From Aquipuribacter sp051216895 (GTDB lineage Bacteria; Actinomycetota; Actinomycetes; Actinomycetales; JBBAYJ01): 64,000 nucleotides of DNA. The notes beneath the pieces are model-generated. The model was given only the letters and a program-made list of their open reading frames with translations. It did no database searches and was not told the origin of the DNA. Shown here piece after piece: positions 54,015 to 62,045 of this stretch. Numbering within the stretch: position 1 is the first letter of the stretch; every line of letters begins with the position of its first letter. The stretch lies in assembly GCF_051216895.1 (NCBI RefSeq), contig NZ_JBPKAO010000001.1, positions 527,523 to 591,522 of the forward strand, written 5' to 3'. The translations under genes were made by a program, and so were the position numbers.

Positions 54015-54407
54015 GTGGGCAGCGTGGACCGGGCCGACGGGGCCGACGGCGGCCCGACCGGGCCTGCCGACCTGGAGGCGCTGATCGCCGCCAACGCCGA
54101 GACCGAGCGTCGGCTGGTGCAGCAGCACGACGGCCTCGTGGCCGCGTCGGAGTCGTCGAACGCCGACGACGAGCACGACCCGGAGGGCAGCACGATCGCG
54201 TTCGAGCGGCAGCAGGCGCTGGCGCTGCTCGACCAGGTCCGCAGGACCGGGAAGGCGTTGCGCCGGGCGGCGGCCGGGGTCCGGGACGGGACGTACGGCC
54301 GGTGCGAGGTCTGCGGGGGAGCGATCGACCCCGAGCGTCTCGCCGTGCGCCCTCAGGCCGGCACGTGCATCACGTGCGCGAGGGTGGCGGGTCGGCGGCG
54401 CCCTTGA
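54015..54407 (+). CDS. DksA/TraR C4-type zinc finger protein
   Basis: 130 residues from GTG 54015 (GGAGGGG 12 bases upstream; GTG 54024 is an alternative). A helical middle with 'AANAETERRLVQQHDGLVAA' precedes 'ALALLDQVRRTGKALRRAAAG' and the C4 finger 'GRCEVCGG...CITCAR'. Proteins of this type bind in the RNA polymerase secondary channel or have unknown roles. The acidic coiled-coil tip residues of true DksA cannot be identified with certainty. Divergent from cydA and sharing the Rex-box region. Confidence 0.8.
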   Translation: MGSVDRADGADGGPTGPADLEALIAANAETERRLVQQHDGLVAASESSNADDEHDPEGSTIAFERQQALALLDQVRRTGKALRRAAAGVRDGTYGRCEVCGGAIDPERLAVRPQAGTCITCARVAGRRRP

Positions 54408-54441
54408 TGCTGGTGGGCGCCGCCGGACCTGCCGGGGGTGC

Positions 54442-54720
54442 TCAGCCGGCGGCGGCGGCCTTGAGCTTGCTGCCCGCGGTGACCTTGGCGGTCTTGGAGG
54501 CGGCGATCTGGATGGTCTCGCCCGTGGCCGGGTTGCGACCCTCGCGGGCCGAGCGGGAGCCCTGCTCGAAGGAGAGGAAGCCCGGAAGGGTCAGCTTCTC
54601 GTCGCCCTTGGCGACGACGTCGAAGACGACGTCCTGGAACGCGTTGAGCACGGCGTCGGCGTCGGTCTGGGTCACGCCGGCCTTGGTGGCGATGGCGCTG
54701 ATGAGATCCTTGCGGTTCAT
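54442..54720 (-). CDS. HU family DNA-binding protein
   Basis: 92 residues, the normal size for HU. 'MNRKDLISAIATKAGVTQTDA' (N-terminal helices), 'VLNAFQDVVFDVV', 'LTLPGFLSFEQGSRSAREGRNPATGE' (in pieces: the DNA-binding beta-arm with 'GRNPATGE') and 'SKTAKVTAGSKLK'. It bends and compacts DNA. ATG 54720 has AGGAGG six bases upstream. No Lys/Ala-rich C-terminal extension like that of the mycobacterial protein is present. It is a single-gene unit, convergent with the zinc-finger gene. Confidence 0.95.
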   Translation of the reverse strand: MNRKDLISAIATKAGVTQTDADAVLNAFQDVVFDVVAKGDEKLTLPGFLSFEQGSRSAREGRNPATGETIQIAASKTAKVTAGSKLKAAAAG

Positions 54721-54929
54721 TGTTCCTCCTGCTCGTGGCCGTCCGGAATCGACGGCGTCCCCAGCCACGGTAAGGGTTCTGGGCCGTTGCGACGGCATCC
54801 ACGCCGTGCGGCGGCGTCTGCGGCGGCGGGCGCGACGGACCCTCGACCGGGCGCCAGGAACCTCCGTCGGAGCGCTCAAGGTCGCAGCGGTCCCGCCCGA
54901 GACCTCCGGGGAGACCTTTCGGAGGACAG

Positions 54930-55592
54930 ATGGACGGACTCGCCGCGGTCACCGCGCGCGTGCAGCAGATCCAGGGCCTGGTGCAGAGCATGCAGGCCCC
55001 GGTGCGGACGACGGTCGGCGCGAGCGCGACCGGGACCGCCCTGACCACCAGCGCCACGGCCGGCAGCGCCACCACCACCGCCTCGTCGTCCGGCGCGGCG
55101 ACCTCGTTCGACGCCGCGCTGAACCGGGCCAGGAGCGCCACCTCCGCGGCCGGCGCCGCGGGGGCCACGGGGGCCGCCGGGACCGCGACGCTCGACGCCG
55201 ACGGGGTGCCCGTCGACCTCAAGCGCTACGGCAACGGGAAGATCCCCTCCGACGCGCTCACGGAGGTCGGCGTCGGACGTCACAAGCTCTGGCAGCCGGC
55301 CGCGGAGGGGTTCAAGGACCTGATGGCCGCGGCCAAGCAGGCGGGCGTCACCATCGGCGTCACCGACTCCTACCGTTCCTACGAGGCCCAGGTCGACGTC
55401 GCCCGGCGCAAGGGTCTGTACAAGGACGGCGGCCTGGCCGCGGTGCCCGGCACGAGCAACCACGGCTGGGGCCTGAGCGTCGACCTCGACCTGAACGGCA
55501 AGGCCCAGGCGTGGATGCGCGAGAACGCCGGCCGGTTCGGGTTCGTCGAGGACGTCCCCCGCGAGCCGTGGCACTGGACGTTCACGCCGTAG
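54930..55592 (+). CDS. M15 family D-Ala-D-Ala carboxypeptidase-like peptidase
   Basis: 220 residues. The C-terminal ~125 residues are an M15B/VanY-type zinc peptidase: 'DSYRSYEAQ', 'GTSNHGWGLSVDLDL' (His and Asp ligands) and 'EPWHWTF' (third ligand). The N-terminal ~95 residues are an amphipathic start ('AAVTARVQQIQGLVQSM') and a Thr/Ser/Ala-rich linker with no classical signal peptide. Similar proteins occur in actinobacterial flagellar clusters, where they may open peptidoglycan for the rod; no flagellar gene is seen here. AGGAG lies just upstream of ATG 54930. Confidence 0.87.
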   Translation: MDGLAAVTARVQQIQGLVQSMQAPVRTTVGASATGTALTTSATAGSATTTASSSGAATSFDAALNRARSATSAAGAAGATGAAGTATLDADGVPVDLKRYGNGKIPSDALTEVGVGRHKLWQPAAEGFKDLMAAAKQAGVTIGVTDSYRSYEAQVDVARRKGLYKDGGLAAVPGTSNHGWGLSVDLDLNGKAQAWMRENAGRFGFVEDVPREPWHWTFTP

Positions 55593-55635
55593 TCCTGCCC
55601 TGCGCGTCCGGGCGGGTCCGGGCGGGTGCGGCCGC

Positions 55636-56031
55636 TCAGGCGGGTCCGGCGACGGAGACGATCTGCACCAGGTTGCCGCAGGTGTCGTCGAGGACCGCGG
55701 TGACCACCGGGCCCATCTCGACCGGCTCCTGGGTGAACGTCACCCCCAGCGCCCGCAGCCGCTCGTGCTCGGCCCTCGCGTCGTCGACCGCGAAGCTGAC
55801 CAGCGGGATCCCGTCGGCGGCGAGGGCGTCCCGGTAGGGCCCGACGGCCGGGTGGGCCGACGGCTCCAGGACGACCTCGGGGCCGTCGGGCTGCTCGGGG
55901 GAGACCACCGTGAGCCAGCGGTGCTCGCCCATCGGGATGTCGTTGCGGGGCACGAAGCCCATGACGTCGGTGTAGAACCGCAGCGCGGCGGCCTGGTCGT
56001 CGACGAAGACGCTGATCAGGTGGACCTTCAC
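55636..56031 (-). CDS. VOC (glyoxalase) family protein
   Basis: 131 residues from GTG 56031, complete. Two betaalphabetabetabeta modules: 'HLISVFVDDQAAALRFYTDV' begins the first, and the second holds 'VSFAVDDARAEHERLRALG' and 'FTQEPVEMGPVVTAVLDDTCGN'. Metal ligands and substrate are uncertain. The GTG overlaps the ArsR gene stop by four bases. ArsR/VOC pairs are common in actinobacteria, with the regulator controlling the enzyme. Confidence 0.9.
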   Translation of the reverse strand: MKVHLISVFVDDQAAALRFYTDVMGFVPRNDIPMGEHRWLTVVSPEQPDGPEVVLEPSAHPAVGPYRDALAADGIPLVSFAVDDARAEHERLRALGVTFTQEPVEMGPVVTAVLDDTCGNLVQIVSVAGPA

Positions 56032-56342
56032 GGGGTGCTCCTCGGGTCGGTGGTGCTCGGGTCGGTGGTGGGGTCGGGTGGCGGCCAGCGGTCGGTGATC
56101 TGCCGCAGCGGGGCGGTGTCGGCGTGGTGGAACTTGAACCGGCCCTCGCGGCGGGTCCGGACCAGGCCGGCGTCCTCCAGCACCCCGAGGTGCTGCGAGA
56201 TGGCCTGCCGCGACGACCCCACGCCGTGCGCGTCCGCGAGCCTGGTGCACAGCTCGAACAACGTCTGCCCGTCTCGGGAGTGCAGCTCGTCGAGCAGGGC
56301 ACGTCGGGTGGGGTCCGCCAGGGCGAGGAAGACGTCTCCCAT
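56028..56342 (-). CDS. ArsR family transcriptional regulator
   Basis: 104 residues from ATG 56342. Winged helix-turn-helix: 'VFLALADPTRRALLDELHS', then 'SSRQAISQHLGVLEDAGLV' (recognition helix) and 'RREGRFKFHHAD' (wing). No Cys pair for metal sensing is seen, so a metal-independent sensor is likely. It is coupled to the VOC gene, and a 16-bp palindrome sits 13 bases upstream of its start. Confidence 0.92.
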   Translation of the reverse strand: MGDVFLALADPTRRALLDELHSRDGQTLFELCTRLADAHGVGSSRQAISQHLGVLEDAGLVRTRREGRFKFHHADTAPLRQITDRWPPPDPTTDPSTTDPRSTP

Positions 56343-56355
56343 GCCTCGACCATAG

Positions 56356-56371
56356 GCAAGTACGTACTTGC
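56356..56371. promoter_or_regulatory. Palindromic operator between the arsR-type gene and prfC
   Basis: GCAAGTACGTACTTGC is a perfect 16-bp palindrome, AT-rich for this genome. It lies between the divergent ArsR/VOC operon and release factor 3, 13 bases upstream of the ArsR start. It is probably the ArsR autoregulatory site and may overlap promoters on either side. Confidence 0.75.
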
Positions 56372-56410
56372 ATGTCAACGACCCGCGGGAGCGCCGTACC
56401 CTGGACCCCG

Positions 56411-58078
56411 ATGTCCACCCCCACAGCCAGCACGTCGACCGACGCCCACGTCGACGCGGCCACCGCACTGGAGGCCGAGCTCGTCGAGGCCGACGGCACC
56501 GCCCCGGTCGAGGCCGCGAGCCGTCGCCGCACCTTCGCCGTCATCAGCCACCCCGACGCCGGCAAGTCGACGCTCACCGAGGCGCTCGCGCTGCACGGCG
56601 GCGCCATCGGGCAGGCCGGCATCGTCCAGGGCAAGGGCGGGCGGCGCGGGGTGGTCTCCGACTGGATGGACATGGAGAAGGCCCGCGGCATCTCCATCAC
56701 CTCGGCCGCACTGCAGTTCGTCTACCGCGACCACGTCGTCAACCTGCTCGACACCCCCGGTCACGCCGACTTCTCCGAGGACACCTACCGGGTGCTCACC
56801 GCGGTGGACTCCGCGGTCATGCTGGTCGACGCGGCCAAGGGCATGGAGCGGCAGACCATGAAGCTGTTCGACGTCTGCAAGCTGCGCGGCCTGCCGGTGC
56901 TCACGGTCATCAACAAGTGGGACCGGCCGGGCCTCGAGGCGCTCGAGCTGATGGACGAGATCGCCGAGAAGACCGGCATGACGCCCACCCCGGTGCTGTG
57001 GCCGGTCGGGATCGGCGGCGACTTCCGTGGCCTGCTCGACCTGCGCGACGACACCTACATCGCCTTCACCGCCGGGACCGGTGGGGCCAGCAAGACGGTG
57101 TGGACCCGGATGAGCCTGGACGAGGGCCTGGAGCGCGACGGCGACGTCCTGCAGACCGCCGTCGAGGAGGCCGAGCTCATCACCTCCTCCAACGGCCGCC
57201 ACGACGACGAGTCGTTCCGGGCCGGGCGCACGAGCCCCGTGGTGTTCGCCGCCGCCGTCCTCAACCGCGGGGTCGAGCAGCTGCTGGACATCCTGGTCGA
57301 GACGGCCCCCCCGCCCGGTGACCGGGTCACGGTCGACGAGGCGCACCTGCGCCACGTCGGCGACCCGTTCAGCGGGCAGGTGTTCAAGGTGCAGGCCGGG
57401 ATGGACGCCAACCACCGCGACCACGTCGCCTTCATCCGGGTCGCCTCGGGCCGCTTCCAGCGGGGGCAGAACGTCGTCAACGCCCGGACCGGCAAGGCCG
57501 TCGGCACCAAGTACGCCCACCGCGTCTTCGGCGGCACCCGCAGCGGGGTCGAGGACGCCTGGCCGGGCGACGTCGTCGCCATCGTCAACGCCACGGGCGT
57601 CCGGGTGGGGGACACCCTGTTCGAGGGCCGTGCGGTCACCTACCCGCCCATCCCGACCTTCGCGCCCGAGCACTTCGCCGTGTGCCGCGCGGCCGACCTG
57701 AGCAAGTACAAGCAGTTCCAGCGCGGCATCACCGAGCTGCACCACGAGGGCGTCGTGCAGACGCTCCGCTCGGACATGCGCGGCGAGCCCGCGCCGGTGC
57801 TGGCCGCGGTCGGCCCGATGCAGTTCGACGTCGTCAGCCACCGCATGGCGGGGGAGTTCAACTGCCCCGTCCGGCTCGAGCCGCTGACGTACCAGATCGC
57901 CCGCCGCACCACCGCCGAGCACGTGGTGGCGCTGAACGCGGTCCCGGGGGTCGAGGTGCTGACCAGCCTCGACGGCGACCACTTCGCGCTGTTCCCCGAC
58001 CGGTGGCGGCTGCAGCGGATCGAGCGCGACCACCCCGAGATCGTGCTCGACGCGCTCGCGGCGGACTCGCTGGGCTGA
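56411..58078 (+). CDS. prfC: Peptide chain release factor 3
   Basis: 555 residues from ATG 56411 (an extension upstream would cover the palindrome). Translational GTPase: G1 'SHPDAGKST', switch 'DWMDMEKARGISITS', G3 'DTPGHADFSEDTYR', G4 'NKWDRPG' and 'PVGIGGDFRGL'. Domain II has 'FKVQAGMDANHRDHVAF' and the C-terminal domain 'VGPMQFDVVSHRM'. It removes RF1/RF2 from the ribosome after peptide release. A ~35-residue N-terminal extension is specific to this group. A single gene, divergent from ArsR/VOC. Confidence 0.97.
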   Translation: MSTPTASTSTDAHVDAATALEAELVEADGTAPVEAASRRRTFAVISHPDAGKSTLTEALALHGGAIGQAGIVQGKGGRRGVVSDWMDMEKARGISITSAALQFVYRDHVVNLLDTPGHADFSEDTYRVLTAVDSAVMLVDAAKGMERQTMKLFDVCKLRGLPVLTVINKWDRPGLEALELMDEIAEKTGMTPTPVLWPVGIGGDFRGLLDLRDDTYIAFTAGTGGASKTVWTRMSLDEGLERDGDVLQTAVEEAELITSSNGRHDDESFRAGRTSPVVFAAAVLNRGVEQLLDILVETAPPPGDRVTVDEAHLRHVGDPFSGQVFKVQAGMDANHRDHVAFIRVASGRFQRGQNVVNARTGKAVGTKYAHRVFGGTRSGVEDAWPGDVVAIVNATGVRVGDTLFEGRAVTYPPIPTFAPEHFAVCRAADLSKYKQFQRGITELHHEGVVQTLRSDMRGEPAPVLAAVGPMQFDVVSHRMAGEFNCPVRLEPLTYQIARRTTAEHVVALNAVPGVEVLTSLDGDHFALFPDRWRLQRIERDHPEIVLDALAADSLG

Positions 58079-58201
58079 GGTCGTCCCGGGCGTCCGGCGG
58101 TCGCTCACCGGCAACCGGGACCTTGGGCCCGAGCCGCGGCCCGGTCGAGCGGCGAGGCTGGCTCCAGGCGCCCGCCCGGGGCGTCGCAGACAGGAGTGAC
58201 G

Positions 58202-59272
58202 ATGACCGTCGTAGAGCCCCGCACCCACCAGGACCAGAGCGCCGAGGACATCCCCGGCACCACCACGGCGGCCGTCGTGCGCTCTTTCGACGCCCCGCTC
58301 GAGCTCGAGGAGCGCCCCGTGCCGACGCCCGGACCGGGTGAGGTGCTGGTCCGGATCGAGGCCAGCGGGCTGTGCCACACGGACATCCACGCCGCCCGCG
58401 GCGAGTGGCCCGTCAAGCCGACCCCGCCGTTCGTGCCCGGTCACGAGGGCGTCGGTGTCGTGGTGGCGTCGGGCCCGGGCCAGGACACCCACCAGGTCGG
58501 GACCCGCGTGGCGCTGCCGTGGCTCGGCACCGCCTGCGGGGCCTGCTCGTACTGCACGAGCGGCTGGGAGACGCTGTGCGAGCAGCAGGTCAACACCGGC
58601 TACGGCCGCGACGGCGGGTACAGCGGGTACGTGGTGGCCGACGGCCGCTACGCGGTCGCCGTGCCCGACGGCGTGGACCCGCTGGACGCGGCTCCGCTGA
58701 CCTGCGCCGGGGTCACGACCTACAAGGCCGTCAAGGTGGCCCGGCCGCTGCCCACGGAGACCGTCGCCGTGTTCGGCATCGGCGGGCTCGGCCACCTCGC
58801 GCTGCAGTACGCCCGCATCTTCGGCTGCCGGACCATCGCCGTCGACATCGAGGACGCGAAGCTGGAGCTGTCCCGCGAGCTGGGGGCCGACGTCGTCGTG
58901 GACGCCCGCGAGGGTGACTCCGGTGACGCCGTGCAGGCGGCCGGCGGGGCCGACGTGGCCGTGGTGCTCGCCGCCTCGCCCGCCGTGCTCGAGCAGGCCC
59001 ACCGTTCGCTGCGTCGCGGCGGACGGCTGGTGCTGGTGTCACTACCGGCCGACAACACCATGCCGCTGGACGTGTTCTCGACCGTGCTCAAGGGGATCAC
59101 CGTCATCGGCTCGATCGTCGGCACCCGGCAGGACCTCGTGGAGGTCTTCGCGCTGCACGCCGCCGGCCGGACCCGGGTCGTGCGGGAGCAGCGCCGCCTC
59201 GACCAGGTCAACGAGTGCTTCGAGGAGGTCCTGGCCGGCAAGGTGCCCGGGCGGCTCGTCTTCCAGATGTGA
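58202..59272 (+). CDS. Zinc-dependent alcohol dehydrogenase (AdhP-like)
   Basis: 356 residues from ATG 58202 (AGGAG eight bases upstream). Catalytic zinc ligands are in 'GLCHTD' and 'GHEGVG', the structural zinc site is 'CGACSYCTSGWETLC', and NAD binding is by 'FGIGGLGHLALQYA'. 'VNTGYGRDGGYSGYV' and 'GSIVGTRQDLVE' are typical of bacterial AdhP-type medium-chain alcohol dehydrogenases. It interconverts primary alcohols and aldehydes. It ends at a strong hairpin. Confidence 0.93.
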   Translation: MTVVEPRTHQDQSAEDIPGTTTAAVVRSFDAPLELEERPVPTPGPGEVLVRIEASGLCHTDIHAARGEWPVKPTPPFVPGHEGVGVVVASGPGQDTHQVGTRVALPWLGTACGACSYCTSGWETLCEQQVNTGYGRDGGYSGYVVADGRYAVAVPDGVDPLDAAPLTCAGVTTYKAVKVARPLPTETVAVFGIGGLGHLALQYARIFGCRTIAVDIEDAKLELSRELGADVVVDAREGDSGDAVQAAGGADVAVVLAASPAVLEQAHRSLRRGGRLVLVSLPADNTMPLDVFSTVLKGITVIGSIVGTRQDLVEVFALHAAGRTRVVREQRRLDQVNECFEEVLAGKVPGRLVFQM

Positions 59273-59280
59273 CCGTCCGT

Positions 59281-59311
59281 CGGGCCGACCGGGTCCGGTC
59301 CGGTCGGCCCG
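59281..59311. terminator. Bidirectional hairpin terminator
   Basis: A perfect 12-bp inverted repeat (CGGGCCGACCGG and its complement) with a 7-base loop sits exactly between the convergent alcohol dehydrogenase (ending 59272) and chemoreceptor-like (ending 59319) genes. Confidence 0.8.
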
Positions 59312-59318
59312 GGCGGTC

Positions 59319-60461
59319 TCAGGACTGCTGGATGATCTGGTGCAGCACGCCGGTCTCGCTGGCCACGCTGCTGGAGGCCTCGGGCAGGAGCTCGGCCTGC
59401 TCGACGGTCTCCTTGGCGCCGGAGGCGATGTGGGCGATGGCCTGGGCGATCTCCGAGGTGACGGCCGACTGCTGCTCGATGGCGGCGGCGACGGTGTCCT
59501 GCGACTCGTTGATCCCGTCGACCAGGGCCGAGATGCGCGACAGCGTGGCGACCGCCTCGATCGCGGCCTTCTGGATGGCCTCGATCCGGGACTCGATGTC
59601 ACCGATCGAGGAGGAGGTGGTGCCGGCCAGCTGCTTCACCTCGTCCGCGACGACGGCGAACCCGCGGCCGGCCTCACCGGCGCGGGCGGCCTCGATGGTG
59701 GCGTTGAGCGCGAGGAGCTTGGTCTGGTCGGCGACGGTGGTGATGAGGCGCAGGAAGTCCCCGATCTCCTGGCTGGAACGCTGCAGGTCCTCCATCCGCC
59801 GCACCCCCTCGGCGCTCGCCGACATCGCCTCGCGGACCTGCGAGCCGACGTGGACCGAGGACTGCGAGATGGATCCGACGGCGGCCCGCATCTGCTCGGT
59901 GGCCGCGGCGGCGCTGTCGGCCTGCCCGCTGGTCTCGGCGGCGACGTCCAGCAGGCGGCCACCGATCTGCTCGATCCGCGCGGTCGCGCCCTGCACGTCG
60001 GCGAACGCGCCGTCGGCCGACACGTTGCGGGCGGTGACGTCGTCCCAGAGCACGACGAACCCGATCCTCGTGCCCGCGTCGTCGGTGACGACGTTGATCC
60101 TGGTCCGCAGGGTGCGGCCACCGAAGCCGAAGATGGCTTCACGGGGCAGCTGGGCGGGGTCCGCGAGGATCGCGTCGATGCGGGCCGGGTCCTTGTGGAA
60201 GCGGTGGATGGAACCCCCGAGCAGCTGGTCCAGGCTCATCCCGAACGCGCTGCGGACCGCACCGGCCAGCTCCTGGACCGTGCTGCGGGCCCGGCGGTTC
60301 ATGTAGACCAGCGTCAGCGACGTGTCGGCCAGGAAGCAGTTGGCGTGCAGGCTGTCCAGGGTCGCTCGCAGCGGGTCGGTCGGGTCGGCGAGGGCCGAGC
60401 TGAGGTCGGCCTGCCTGGCGGAGGTGCGGAAGCCTGACTGCAGCAGCTGGGTGAACGACAT
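59319..60461 (-). CDS. Soluble PAS-MCP methyl-accepting chemotaxis-like protein
   Basis: 380 residues without membrane helices. Residues ~30-150 form a PAS-like domain ('CFLADTSLTLVYMNRRARST' start, 'RIGFVVLWDDVT' end). Residues ~180-370 form a coiled-coil MCP signalling domain with the CheW/CheA-binding tip around 'TKLLALNATIEAARAGEAGRG' (in pieces) and 'VVADEVKQLA'. It is a cytoplasmic chemoreceptor, perhaps for redox or a small ligand. ATG 60461 has GGAGAGG upstream. No che or flagellar genes are in the window. Confidence 0.92.
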   Translation of the reverse strand: MSFTQLLQSGFRTSARQADLSSALADPTDPLRATLDSLHANCFLADTSLTLVYMNRRARSTVQELAGAVRSAFGMSLDQLLGGSIHRFHKDPARIDAILADPAQLPREAIFGFGGRTLRTRINVVTDDAGTRIGFVVLWDDVTARNVSADGAFADVQGATARIEQIGGRLLDVAAETSGQADSAAAATEQMRAAVGSISQSSVHVGSQVREAMSASAEGVRRMEDLQRSSQEIGDFLRLITTVADQTKLLALNATIEAARAGEAGRGFAVVADEVKQLAGTTSSSIGDIESRIEAIQKAAIEAVATLSRISALVDGINESQDTVAAAIEQQSAVTSEIAQAIAHIASGAKETVEQAELLPEASSSVASETGVLHQIIQQS

Positions 60462-60618
60462 GGGACCTCTCCGGCGGTGGCGTGCGTCGGTGGAGCTCGA
60501 CGGTGGCGCAGGCGGGCTGCGCACCAGGGGTATCGGCTGCACCCACCCGCCGGTTGAGCCTGCGGCCGGCACATGATCACCGGGGTTGCGTCGGTGACGT
60601 CGTGGGTACCCCGTCGGC

Positions 60619-61221
60619 ATGGAACCTGTCGTGGTCGTCGTCGTGGTCGTCGCCGTCGTGGTGGCCCTCCTGCTGGTCGTCGGGGTCGTGGCGCTGCTGC
60701 GCAGCCGGAAGGCGTCCGCCGAGCGCCGCGAGCACCTGCAGGACCGCTTCGGCCCCGAGTACGACCGCGCCGTGTCCGATGCCGACGACACGCGTCAGGC
60801 CGAGGCGCGCCTGGCCGAGACCGAGCGTCGCCGCGAGCAGCTCGACATCCGTCCGCTGACCGCGGCGTCGCGTGACCGGCGGGTCCAGAAGTGGGAGTCC
60901 GTGCAGGCGATGTTCGTCGACGCGCCCGTCGAGGCCGTCGACAGCGCGGACCGCCTGGTGTCCGACGTGATGGCCGAGCGGGGCTACCCGACCGGTGACG
61001 TCGAGGACAAGCTGTCGATGCTGGCCGCCGACCACGCCGGCACCGTCGAGCACTACCGCACGGCCGAGAACCACCGCGACCGCTTCCGGTCGGGTGAGGG
61101 CAGCACCGAGGACCTGCGGCGAGCGTTCGTGGAGTACCGCCGGCTGTTCGACGTCCTCGTCGACGACGGGGTCAGCCGTGACGCGGGGGAGGCCACGACC
61201 AGCCCGGACGACGTCCGCTGA
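60619..61221 (+). CDS. Conserved membrane-anchored protein, function unknown
   Basis: 200 residues. One N-terminal membrane anchor (about 3-27, a Val run) is followed by a cytoplasmic, charged helical domain with 'RFGPEYDRAVSDADD', 'LDIRPLTAASRDRRVQKWE' and 'DRLVSDVMAERGYP'. Similar proteins are widespread in actinobacteria, often as stress-related hypothetical proteins. No enzyme motif is visible. It converges on a lipoprotein gene; the gap is filled by a 14-bp repeat array. Confidence 0.8.
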   Translation: MEPVVVVVVVVAVVVALLLVVGVVALLRSRKASAERREHLQDRFGPEYDRAVSDADDTRQAEARLAETERRREQLDIRPLTAASRDRRVQKWESVQAMFVDAPVEAVDSADRLVSDVMAERGYPTGDVEDKLSMLAADHAGTVEHYRTAENHRDRFRSGEGSTEDLRRAFVEYRRLFDVLVDDGVSRDAGEATTSPDDVR

Positions 61222-61226
61222 GCGCC

Positions 61227-61310
61227 GTCAGCCGGTGACCGTCAGCCGGTGACCGTCAGCCGGTGACCGTCAGCCGGTGACCGTCAGCCGGTGACCGTCA
61301 GTCGGTGACC
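61227..61310. repeat. Six 14-bp tandem repeats between convergent genes
   Basis: Six copies of GTCAGCCGGTGACC; the first five are identical and the last has one change (GTCAGTCGG). The stop codon of the minus-strand lipoprotein lies inside the last copy (61298-61300). Each unit contains GGTGACC, an odd-length imperfect palindrome, so the array can form several small hairpins. There are no spacers, so it is not a CRISPR. Confidence 0.95.
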
Positions 61311-61885
61311 GCGACGTCGAGCGTGACGGTGGTCGGCGGGCACACGGTCGTGTCCCCGCAGACCGGTTCGCCGACGACCTCCAGCGTCGCCGCCCCGGGG
61401 GCCGTCCCGGTCACCAGCCACTCGACGTAGCCGGGGTCGACGAGGAAGTCGACCGGGGTCAACGTCACCGCGGCACCGTCGACGACAGGCTCCGACCACG
61501 ACCACGCGCTGCCGAGCCTCAGGGGGAGCTCCTCCCCGACGGCCAGGTCCACCCGGGTGCCCGAGTCCTGCTCGGTGAGCGCGCCGGTGACGCTCCCGGT
61601 CGGCTCCGTCGTCGCGCCGGGCGGCCCGGTCGCGTCCGGCCCGGTCGCGTCCGGACCGGTCGCGTCCGGACCGGTCGCGTCCGGTTCGGTCGGGACCGGC
61701 GGCTCGGCGCCGTCGGAGGGCTCGGTCGCGTCGGACGGCTCGGCCATGTCGGGGTCCTGGGTCTGCTCGGACCGGGTGGGAGCAGTGTCCGACGCGCACC
61801 CGGCCAGCAGCACGGCCCCGGCCACCGCGGCGACGGCCGCCCGGGGCGCCCTCCCGAGGGCACGCCGAACCGGTCCTGGGCGCAC
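61298..61885 (-). CDS. Putative lipoprotein, Thr/Pro/Asp-repeat, function unknown
   Basis: 195 residues from GTG 61885, chosen because AGGAG lies seven bases upstream and it gives a proper signal. Basic 'RPGPVRRALGRAPR', a hydrophobic core and the lipobox 'LLAGC' near residue 30. A disordered stretch with repeated Thr-Gly-Pro-Asp-Ala (15-bp DNA repeats, about 61618-61685) follows. The C-terminal ~90 residues are a beta-rich globular domain with a Cys pair ('VCGDTTVCPP') similar to protease-inhibitor-like or Ig-like folds (chagasin-like 'LPLRLGSAWSWSEPVV'). The function is unproven. Confidence 0.75.
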   Translation of the reverse strand: MRPGPVRRALGRAPRAAVAAVAGAVLLAGCASDTAPTRSEQTQDPDMAEPSDATEPSDGAEPPVPTEPDATGPDATGPDATGPDATGPPGATTEPTGSVTGALTEQDSGTRVDLAVGEELPLRLGSAWSWSEPVVDGAAVTLTPVDFLVDPGYVEWLVTGTAPGAATLEVVGEPVCGDTTVCPPTTVTLDVAVTD

Positions 61886-61904
61886 GCGGGGCTCCTCACG
61901 GTCG

Positions 61905-61926
61905 TTCCCGAATAGATGTTCGGGAA
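61905..61926. promoter_or_regulatory. Inverted repeat upstream of the lipoprotein gene
   Basis: TTCCCGAA and TTCGGGAA are perfect 8-bp arms separated by six bases, 20-41 bases upstream of the lipoprotein start. The centre (TAGATG) is AT-rich. It looks like an operator or a leader hairpin; no regulator is identified. Confidence 0.5.
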
Positions 61927-62045
61927 GTCTATGCATCTTCACGCATCCCGTCTAGCGTCCTGTCACACCGAGTGAACCATCCCGTCAACGGTGGCCGAGA
62001 GGGTAGCGAGATGAACCAGACAGATCCGACGACCGAGGAGTCCCG

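Noticed and set aside
61227..61310. Possible CRISPR array
   Set aside because: The 14-bp repeats are directly adjacent with no spacers and no cas genes nearby.
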